From Musa acuminata AAA Group (lineage: Eukaryota > Streptophyta > Magnoliopsida > Zingiberales > Musaceae), in the NCBI RefSeq assembly GCF_036884655.1, contig NC_088335.1, positions 41,844,501 to 41,908,500 on the forward strand: DNA of 64,000 bases, given 5' to 3'. A program made the position numbers and the translations under genes. The notes below the pieces were generated by a model that saw nothing but the letters and a program-made list of their open reading frames with translations, was not told the origin of the DNA and searched no databases. How positions within the stretch are numbered: the first letter of the stretch is position 1; each line of letters opens with the position of its first letter. Below, in pieces: positions 55,311-64,000 of the stretch.

Positions 55311-57530
55311 ATCTCTCCCTTTTTGATGATGACAATCAATTAATAACGAAGTTAACCTTAACTCCCCCTATCTTTATGTCATACTTGAGATAAGTTATTC
55401 TTGAATTTAAAGCTTTTGAATTCAAGAGACATATTGATAAGTTAAGATCGTTTAATCTTATCAATACTCCCATCATGATTCCTATCATGATGTATTTCTC
55501 TAAAAATGATGTCAAGGCTTGACATCCATTTTCAGGTTTTATATTTCAAATGTGAAAGATAGCAATCGTAGCAATTCATCATATGGTAAGATATCAGCAA
55601 GTAAAATTATGATGCAAGTTATTGATATCTTAACATGATGCAAACATGGCATATGACAATCATAGCATTTCTTTCATCAATTTACCATATATTTCGTTGC
55701 AAGTTTTTTTTTTATATCTTAACATAATTCAAATTCAAATATGGCACTCATAGCATCAATTCATATATTTCTCTCACTTTGTCATCAACAAAAAGGAGAA
55801 CGATATAAGCAAATTTTAAACGTAAATGCGTTAATGATTCATGCCATAACTAGGTTTATGTCACTTTTCAATAATAAGTGATAAGATATCAATTATACAA
55901 ACATCTCAAGGAAAACGTGACATGGAGATAGCTTTCATTACTTCTTCCTCTTTATTTGTTATTATCTTTTTGTATGAAGGAGGAAAATCACTTGTGAGCT
56001 TACTTGAATAAATTTAAAATTGATAAGATATTAAAGCACACTTCATTTTTACAAGGATTAAGATATGTGTGTGAATCAAATCCTTGCATGTAAAACTATT
56101 TCTCTAAAGATATAAGAAGGAATCATCAAATCCATTTCTCGAAAGATATTTTTCACATGATAAGTCTATGAGAGATACATTTACTAGTTGATTCCATATG
56201 TCAAAAATCAATGATATGAATCAAACTCGATATGTTTATTAAGTCCAGAAGAGAATAATGTATCGAGAAAATCCGATTATTAGGATCAAGAAGATCCGAA
56301 AATAAAATTTAACACTTTCATACATTCGGACAAGGTTTTGCTATAGATTTTCAAATTCAATCATGAAGATAAAATATACTTATTATCATGAAAATTTTTT
56401 ATCCAAAACACATAATTTCCAACATGTTATTAAGGCATGTAATTGTGTAAAATTCTCATTATAGCAATTATATCCTACCATGATCAAAATTTCTCCCCAT
56501 TTTATCATTATAAAGAAGAAGGGAAGAACAAAATAGTATAAAATATTTTAATCATTTCAAGACATACAAGCCATAAATACAATCACATCATGTCATGAAA
56601 GATAAAATCACTTGAATACCAAAAGACATGATTCATTTTGACATATCTCCACTTTAAATAAAAAATGAAAAGAATTCTTAGGAGATCATGATATAGATAG
56701 AATTCATTCAATCTTGTAAGAGAACAAGATATTAATTCATGCATATAAAATCTTGACTTAAGCATAAGAAATCTCAATTTCTAAATTTTAAAAAATCAAG
56801 ATAAAGCTCATTTAAATCATCAAATCAAGATTATTTTCAAGAGATTCACAAAAGTAATATAAATAGATTCATTAATTTCCCTTTTTGAAAAATCAATAAA
56901 GTCAGAAAAATAAATTTTTCAAGAAGAAATCTTTCCACTTTTTAGTTGTTTTAATTCATGTGATTTATTTCATACATGCATATTCTTTTCGTTTATGCCA
57001 AATAAACACACGCATCAATGTTTAGGATCGAAAAATGAATTTCATCACAAAAACCGTCAAGACCAAATCATCATGTATAACTTTTAAAATCTCATTCATA
57101 AAATAGTCAATCATGGTATCAAAAATATTTAATATTTTCATTACATCATTATGCATTACTTCAAATCAAACATGATTTCATTTAATCAAAATCGAGAAAT
57201 TAGTTAATCAAACATGATACCATTCAACAATGTTAATCAAACAAGATACACATTATTATTTCTTAACCACATATAGCATGATTTCATAAGACATTTTTAA
57301 TTATTTTATTTATCATAAACATGTAATTTTCATGATTATTTTCAAAATTACTAGAATGATAAGCATGATTCCTAATTTTTGCATTTTCATTATAAAACAT
57401 GTAATTTTCAAGAAAATTAATTCTAAAAAAAAAAGAAAATACATCATGAAAAATATCAAGTAATTTCAAAATAAATTAAGGGGGTTTCGATTATCTCATC
57501 GTTGAATGTCCTTAAGGCATAGTTTACCAC
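55311..57530 (-). other. Non-coding interior of gag-only copy 2
   Basis: This is A+T-rich sequence with no supported gene. On the minus strand the polypurine tract AAAAAGGGAGAGA abuts the left LTR. Similar modules (ATGACA with a purine run GGGGGAG or GGGGAGAAA) recur at about 55370, 55773 and 56490, as in copy 1. Confidence 0.65.
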
Positions 57531-57531
57531 C

Positions 57532-58350
57532 TTGCCTTTCTTGATTTTCTCATCATCTTCGGAGGAGCTCGATTCATCCCAAGTTGTATTTTTTTTCTTG
57601 CGTTCAAATCAAGTAGTTATGTTCTTTTTGCTTTTTAATTTTTGTTTTATGAACTTTTTAGATTTCATTTGTAGTTCTTGTTCACTATCACTTGAGCTTA
57701 TGCTCAAGTGGTCTTCAAATGTTCTATGTCCCAAATCCTTTCTGTTCTTTGGAAGGTTGTTTTATTCATCATGTGCATTGTGCACCATTTCATATGTCAT
57801 CAATGAACCGATAAGTTCTTCAAGTAGAAAAATATTTAAATTTTTTGTTTCTTGTATTGCCGTTACTTTTGATTCCAAAGCTTTAGAAAGTGATCATAAA
57901 ACTTTCTTAACAAGTTCAAAATTCGAGAAATATTTGCCAAGAGCTTTTAAACCATTGACGACATCCATGAAATGAGTGTACATGTCAACAATGGTTTCGC
58001 TCGGCTTCATTTAAAAAAGCTCGAAATCATGCATCAAAAAATTTACTTTAGAATCTTTTACACTACTTGTGCCTTCGTATGTGATTTCAAGAGTGCGCCA
58101 AATATCGAAAGCCGTTTCACACATAGAAACCCAATTAAACTCATTTTTGTCTAAGGCACAAAATAGAGCATTTATAGCTCTAGCATTTAAAGAAAACGTC
58201 TTCTTCTCCAAATCATTCCAATGGTTCATTGGAAGAGAAGACATTCGAAAACCGTTCTCGACAATATTCCATAAATTTAAATCCAACGAAAGCAAGAAAA
58301 CTCTCATTCTAGTTTTTCAATAAGTGTAGTCCGTCCCATTCAAAAAGGGA
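57532..58350 (-). pseudogene. gag of gag-only copy 2, broken
   Basis: The frame 58011-58307 carries MRVFLLSLDLNLWNIVENGF, LNARAINALFCALDKNEF and FDIWRTLEITYEGTSSVKD, closely matching copy 1. A TAA directly after FELF, and further stops in 57540-58010, break the rest. The original start (near 58350) is also altered. Confidence 0.8.
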
Positions 58351-58444
58351 AGACAAATGAGAGATTGAACCTCTTAAAAGCCGAAATGAGCCATTTCTAT
58401 TTGGGTGTTAATCCAAATTAGAAAACCGTGACTTCGATACCAAT

Positions 58445-59863
58445 TGTTAAGATCAAGAGCACTAAGAGGAGGAGGGGGGGGGGGGGGGCGGGGGGCGGGC
58501 GGGGGTGAATTAGTGCAGTGAAAAACTTTTGACGATTGAAACTGCGTTCGTACGTTGAAATCCGATTCCGACGTAAAAGTCATTTCGTGCAGATAATAAC
58601 TTTGAAAGCTTACGGAAACGTATTTGAAGTAAAATAAGGAAGACAGTTTGCAGTTAAGATAAATAGCATAAAGGAAATGCAAACCAGATTTTAGAGTGGT
58701 TCGGTCAAACGTGACCTATATCCACTTTCGGCTTCCTCCTCCGACGAGGTCACCGACGTCCACTAGAGGCCTTCCTTCAATAGGCGAAGGCCAATCACCC
58801 TTTTATAGTTCACTCCTTTTGATGGGCTTAGGAGACAACCCTTATAGAATTTTCTCTCCTCTCTTGAAAGATCAAAACTTGGAAGAAAAGAGAGAGGATA
58901 ACTTCTAGCCTTTACAACACTTTTGAGCTCTAAAATCACAGAGTAAGATCAAGCTTTCGGTGCCCTTTCATGTAGGAAAGGGTGGGGTATATATAGGCCC
59001 CAAACTGGTTTGAATTTGGAGCTCGAAAATGTATTTTCCCAAATTTCCGGTGTCCTGGCGGTACTACCTCCTGACTGGGGTGGTACAACCACCTGGCAGC
59101 TCGGAGACTGAGCCTTTGGGCGGTGCCACCGTCTGATAGGGGTGGTTGCACCGCCCAGTCTTGCTCGTAGACTAAGCCCAGGCGGTGCCGCCGCCTAATT
59201 GGGGTGCTTGCACCACCTAGTCTCGCTCGGAGATTGAGCCCAGGCGGTGCTACCACCTAACCTGGGCGGTTGCACCGCCTGACCTGGGCCGCCTGAGAGA
59301 CCATCTCTTGGGCGGTGCCACCGTCGACCCTGGCGGTGCCACCGCCTGGCAGGAATTCTGGTCCGAATAGGTTGATCCATTCGGTCCAATTTGGGTATAT
59401 CAAGGGCCCAATTGCCCCCAGATTAAGTTAATGGGATCACCGGGACTTAATCTACATGCTAACTACAATATTTCTTAAGATATTTACTGCAACTTGCTCC
59501 GGTGCGTCAATCGCTTCTTCTGGCGAGCTTCCGGCGAACTTCCGGCGAACATCCGATGAACCTTCGGCGTTGCTCTCGCGGACTTCCAACCAACTCCTGG
59601 ACTTGCGATGATCCACTTGGTGAGTTCCGATGAGCTTCTTTGGCAAGCTCCTGGGCTTCTCGGATTTGTTCCCGCAGAACCTCCGATGACCGTCCGGACT
59701 TCCGTCGAACTCTCGAACCCCCAACGTGATCATAGTTTTGACTCCGGTGTAACTCCTACTGCATGTCTTTCTTCTATTGTAGTTAATCCTGCACGCTTAT
59801 CTCAACATATGGATTAGATAACAAATGACAATTGAATTCATCATCAAAATCCGAGATTCAACA
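58445..59863 (-). repeat. 5' LTR of gag-only copy 2
   Basis: It is 1419 bp, with TG...CA ends and a G-run near 58471-58505. A TATATATA promoter box is at about 58987-58996, and 50-60-bp tandem units built around GGCGGTGCCACCGCC lie at about 59055-59350. Confidence 0.88.
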
Positions 59864-59929
59864 AAGGACTCACTCAGTTCCTACTTCATTCTGTTAATTA
59901 TAGACATATCTTTCCCAAGGATAAGTATG

Positions 59930-59990
59930 TCATTAATATAAAATAAGAGAATGATAAAATCTTCATCATTCTCTTATTTTATATTAATGA
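59930..59990. repeat. Perfect 26-bp palindrome at a duplication junction
   Basis: Arms 59930-59955 and 59965-59990 are exact complements around the nine-base loop AAAATCTTC. The left arm is host copia sequence, present again at about 61409-61434 without the palindrome. The right arm ends exactly where the copied LTR begins. Confidence 0.9.
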
Positions 59991-61440
59991 ATTAGTGCAG
60001 TGAAAAACTTTTGACGATTGAAACTGCATTCGTACGTTGAAATCCGATTCCGACGTAAAAGTCATTTCGTGCAGATAATAACTTTGAAAGCATACGAAAA
60101 CATATTTGAAGTAAAATAAGGAAGACAGTTTGCAGTTAAGATAAATAGCATAAAGGAAATGCAAACCAGATTTTAGAGTGGTTCGGTCAAACGTGACCTA
60201 TATCCACTTTCGGCTTCCTCCTCCGACGAGGTCACCGACGTCCACTAGAGGCCTTCCTTCAATAGGCGAAGGCCAATCGCCCTTTTATAGTTCACTCCTT
60301 TTAATGGGCTTAGGAGACAACCCTTATAGAATTTTCTCTCCTCTCTTGAAAGATCAAAACTTGGAAGAAAAGAGAGAGGATAACTTCTAGCCTTTACAAC
60401 ACTTTTGAGCTCTAAAATCACATAGTAAGATCAAGCTTTCGGTGCCCTTTCATGTAGGAAAGGGTGGGGTATATATAGGCCCCAAACTGGTTTGAATTTG
60501 GAGCTCGAAAATGTATTTTCCCGAATTTCCTGGGTCCTAGCGGTACTACCTCCTGACTAGGGTGGTACAACCACCTGGCAGCTCGGAGACTGAGCCTTTG
60601 GGCGGTGCCACCGTCTGACCGGGGTGGTTGCACCGCCTAGTCTTGCTCGTAGACTGAGCCCAGGCGGTGCCACCGCCTAATTGGGGTGCTTGCACCACCT
60701 AGTCTCGCTCGGAGATTGAGCCCAGGCGGTGCTACCGCCTAACCTGGGCGGTTGCACCGCCTGACCTGGGCCGCCTGAGAGACCATCTCTTGGGCGGTGC
60801 CACCGTCGACCCTGGCGGTGCCACCGCCTGGCAGGAATTCTGGTCCGAATAGATTGATCCATTCGGTCCAATTTGGGTATATCAAGGGCCCAATTGCCCC
60901 CAGATTAAGTTAATGGGATCACCGGGACTTAATCTACATGCTAACTACAATATTTCTTAAGATATTTACTGCAACTTGCTCTGGTGCGTCAATCGCTTCT
61001 TCTGGCGAGCTTCCGGTGAACTTCCGGCGAACATCCGATGAACCTTCGGCGATGCTCTCGCGGACTTCCAACCAACTCCTGGACTTGCGACGATCCACTT
61101 GGTGAGTTCCGATGAGCTTCTTTGGCAAGCTCCTGGGCTTCTCGGATTTGTTCCCGCAGAACCTCTGACGACCGTCCAGACTTCCGTCGAACTCTCGAAC
61201 CCCCAACATGATCATAGTTTTGACTCCGGTGTAACTCCTACTGCATGTCTTTCTTCTATTATAGTTAATCCTGCATGCTTATCTCAACATATGGATTAGA
61301 TAACAAATGACAATTGAATTCATCATCAAAATCCGAGATTCAACAAAGGACTCACTCAGTTCCTACTTCATTCTGTTAATTATAGACATATCTTTCCCAA
61401 GGATAAGTATGTCATTAATATAAAATAAGAGAATGATAAA
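59991..61440 (-). repeat. Tandem copy of the LTR plus its right flank
   Basis: From AATTAGTGCAGTG onward this repeats 58507-59951, with few differences. It includes the LTR end (61343), the AAGGACTCACTCAGTTCC flank and the following copia sequence up to AAAATCTTCATC. It therefore arose by duplication of the chromosome segment after the gag-only element inserted. It is not a separate insertion. Confidence 0.88.
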
Positions 61441-62780
61441 ATCTTCATCAAATTGTTTGATGTACACACAATGATCCGAAGCCATCTTTTTGTATCCATT
61501 TTCAATCATAAATGAATAACTTTATGTACCACTATCTTGGAGCTTACTTCAGCCCCCGTAAGCTCTTCCTCAACTAACAAACAAAATTTTCTTTAAAGTC
61601 TTCTAGTTGCTTTATATAAATTTTCTCTCTAAATCATCGTGAAGGAAGGCTATCTTCATATCCAATTGCTCAACCTCCAAGTCTAGGCTAACAACAATAC
61701 CAAGAGCAACACAAATAAAAGATATTTTAACAACAGAAGAAAAAAATCTCTTCAAAGTCAATACATTTATTTTGAAAAACCCTTTCCCAATCAATCTAGC
61801 TTTGTACTTTGGTTGAGAATAATGTTCTTGAGTCTTCAACATGAAAACCCACTTGTTCTTCAAGGCCTTCCTTCCCTTTGGTAGTTGCACTAAATCATAT
61901 ATGTGGCTTTTCTATAGTGCATCCATCTCTTCCTTCATGGCGACTAACCACTTCTTTGTCTGCTCACTTTTAACTATTTCATGGTAACTCTCTGGTTCAC
62001 CTGCATTAGTAAACAATGCATACTCATATGTAGAGTATCTTCTACAAGGTTGACGTTGTCTAGAAGATCTTCTAAACTGAGATTTTATAAGAAGTTGCTC
62101 CCTATCTTCTTCCTAATCAGCATGTGTAGATCAACATCAGGCTCTACACTATCTTCCTGCATATCTCTCCCATCATCTTGATGTATTGGAAAAGTAATTG
62201 GGTCATAGTTTGCTAATCCTTCTACAGAAGTCTTGGCTGGTGCCTCCTTATTCAAATCCTCAAGGGTTTGATCATCAAAGAAGACCACATATCTATTTCT
62301 AAACACCTTATGATTTTCTAGATCCTAAAACCTATAACCAAACTGATCATATGAGTAGTCAAGAAAAATATATTCTTTTATCTTACTATCTAGCTTAGAT
62401 CTCTCAATGTTTGAAACATATGCAAATGTATGATAATCAAATAGTTTTAAATGCTTGTAGGAAATATCTTTCCCTGACTATATATACTTAGCAACATCAC
62501 CATCTAGAGTTATATAGGATGACACATTTTTAAAAAATTTGGGGTTTTCATTTTCTGTTCTTTCGCTACGCATATGATGTCGCCCCTAGATTTCTCTATA
62601 TTTATAGCATATGCCCAAACTTTTTTGGAAAAGTCATATATAAAAATGACTAAATAAGTACACCATTGATACTAGGAACATTAATAGATCCACTAGGAGT
62701 TTTTATCCTCAAATAATCATATACATTTGTATAAACACGGTCCAAAGCATATATTTTTCTAGATAAAGTATAGGAAAATC
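61441..62780 (-). pseudogene. Old copia element, right part: integrase and start of RT
   Basis: The minus strand 61612-61890 reads ALKNKWVFMLKTQEH, KARLIGKGF and LDMKIAFLHDDLE, the start of a copia RT (the usual box is QMDVKTAFLHG). 62085-62306 reads YVVFFDDQTLEDLN, the region after integrase. 62340-62760 carries FDYHTFAYVSNIERSKLD and WAYAI-like integrase core remnants. About 60 bases at 62540-62600 resemble the end of the 6786-family LTR in plus orientation and interrupt the integrase. Confidence 0.65.
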
Positions 62781-64000
62781 TAGGGGCGACATCACATGTG
62801 TAATAGAAGAACAAAAAGAAAAATTTTAAATTTTCATAAAAAAGTTTCATCGTCATGCGAAGATTGGTGCGTAAAACCTGTGAAACTAAAAACTATGTGT
62901 AAGATAGTTATGTTACCTAGGAAGATCGTATATCTCTGAATTTCTATAGATTTGTGAGAAAGGATGAAGGAGGTCAATTTACCTCCTCTCTAGCGGTGAT
63001 CCACACGACAAAGGCTGCGACGATGCTTCTTGAATCGATGCTCAAATCTCCACACACCCCAAATATAGGCTATTGGCTGATGAGAATGAGAGAGAGGAGA
63101 ATTGAAGGTGGCAGCCAAAAAGGTTTAGCTTATGGCCCTTTGGTTCCCTCCTATTTACAGAGACTCACTATCAATTTAACCCTAATTGATCCTACCCTAT
63201 TGGGTATTGAATCTTCATCCAACAACCAAAGCCTCTTAGATTAGCAAATCTCTATCTAATAATCTCTCATTGGCTCTTATTAGATCTCATCTATAGGATC
63301 TAATAATTCAGGGACTTATTAAATATCTAATAAGATAGAGGCTCCAACGGATATTTTATCTCTGAACTTCTACTCATTGGAACACCTACTATATATATAT
63401 GACCCTCTAGGCATAATATCGAGTTGGCCATAACTCATACCTGTTATAATACCTTCTAGCTTAGTGAATTATTTTCTTCATAATAATTCACTCGACTCAT
63501 CGACTACAAACGTATTAGGCCTCTACACCACATTCCCCAAACCTTTGGACTTATCTATCTTCAGTTACTATGTATCTATAGTTCATCATCCATCTAATAC
63601 CCCAGAGATCGTATACCAGACATGGTGTTATCAGGCTCATACGATTTCTTCTCGAGCCTTGCTCTAATCGGATTCTCTTAAAGAACTCTTTCTCTCTCAA
63701 TCCAAATGACCCTAGTCATGGATTTGCTTGAGTAAAAACACATGAGATATTCCTCTCATGACATCGAGAGCGGATAATCCTCTATCGACACTTAATAGCC
63801 CTCGTAAAGTTGGCTTTCACTCTCAATAACTGGTTGCACTAGATTTATTATGTTATCTTCGGATGGAACTCTTTTCATTGCTATATCTCCTTGGGTCATG
63901 ACCTCTTCAATAAATTGGAACCTCCTCATAACACTTCTGATATGACCCGGGTTCCCTCATTTGAGTAATCACCCTATAGTTACCGCAATATAAGGGAATC
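62775..64000 (-). mobile_element. Decayed relative of the 6786-15220 copia element, LTR and 3' end
   Basis: The minus strand matches that family's LTR from its end (GATGTCGCCCC, 62790) through TACCTAGG...GATCGTATATC, the CTCTAGCGG region, the conserved stem-loop (63456-63484) and the region reading CCGTAGTCGATGAG in the family. At about 63850 it jumps to the family's RNase H tail (complement of GAAGATAACATTGCAGATCC-like sequence) and runs to the right edge (complement of CCTTATATTGC). About 600 bases of U3 and the polypurine tract are therefore deleted. Confidence 0.75.

Larger units (their letters stand above)
53992..59863 (-). mobile_element. Gag-only LTR retrotransposon (TR-GAG-like), copy 2
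   Basis: It is on the minus strand: 5' LTR at right (58445-59863), 3' LTR at left (53992-55310), target duplication AAGGA on both sides (53987-53991 and 59864-59868). The primer-binding site next to the right LTR is mutated (TTGGTATCGAAG). The interior has gag remnants at 57540-58350 and otherwise A+T-rich, non-coding sequence. It is the same family as copy 1, in the opposite orientation, inserted in the RT region of an older copia element. Confidence 0.88.

Noticed and set aside
59991..61343. A separate solo LTR insertion
   Set aside because: The flank after it repeats the flank of the first LTR, including the AAGGA site, and its start is truncated at a palindrome; it is a segmental tandem duplication.

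Overview
This window is nuclear DNA of a flowering plant, very probably a monocot. Genes have many introns, LTR retrotransposons are nested in one another, and the hydrolase gene has a G+C-rich first exon followed by A+T-rich later exons, a gradient typical of monocot genes. A banana-family (Musaceae) or other commelinid source would fit, but nothing in the sequence fixes the species. There are no prokaryotic operons, CRISPR arrays or organelle genes. I recognise three host genes. The rest is mostly retroelement sequence.

Layout. (1) 1-16721 is a three-element nest. A Ty3-gypsy element of Tat type on the minus strand (gag, protease, RT, two RNase H domains, integrase) is cut by two Ty1-copia elements: a SIRE-type element on the minus strand (1-3306, continuing past the left edge) and a complete plus-strand element (6786-15220) with two 1492-bp LTRs and a GCTGC target duplication. 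(2) 17000-17906 is a class II LOB-domain transcription factor gene (minus strand, two exons). (3) 18421-24125 is a rearranged segment: the region upstream of the next gene is copied in inverted orientation into that gene's first intron, between two direct copies of part of the intron. (4) 20291-34962 is an IST1-like gene (plus strand, six coding exons, 328 aa). Its 7.3-kb fifth intron holds a decayed chromovirus (27896-34287, minus strand). (5) 36825-42008 is a monoacylglycerol-lipase-like alpha/beta hydrolase gene (plus strand, eight coding exons, 343 aa). (6) 43023-64000 is a second retroelement block. It has two gag-only, pol-less elements (43023-49841 plus; 53992-59863 minus), each with 5-bp target duplications (AAATT, AAGGA). 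They sit in or beside heavily decayed copia elements, with a tandemly copied LTR at 59991-61440 and a decayed relative of the 6786-15220 family at the right edge.

How the parts relate. The LOB-domain and IST1-like genes are divergently transcribed across a 2.4-kb intergenic region. The three host genes share no obvious pathway: nuclear transcriptional repression, ESCRT-III/multivesicular-body function, and lipid or ester hydrolysis. The gag-only elements share LTR ends and gag sequence with the SIRE-type element at 1-3306, so this looks like an autonomous family with gag-only dependants.

The most unusual signals are four structured RNA modules with a constant apical hairpin and changing but complementary lower stems in the leader of the 6786-15220 element; repeated polypurine-tract-like modules inside both gag-only elements; a near-perfect palindrome exactly at an LTR duplication junction; the inversion/duplication in intron 1 of the IST1-like gene, which creates a decoy exon; and a hydrolase whose oxyanion-hole HG motif reads HK. 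Exon boundaries, repeat limits and difference counts were worked out by eye and should be read as such.
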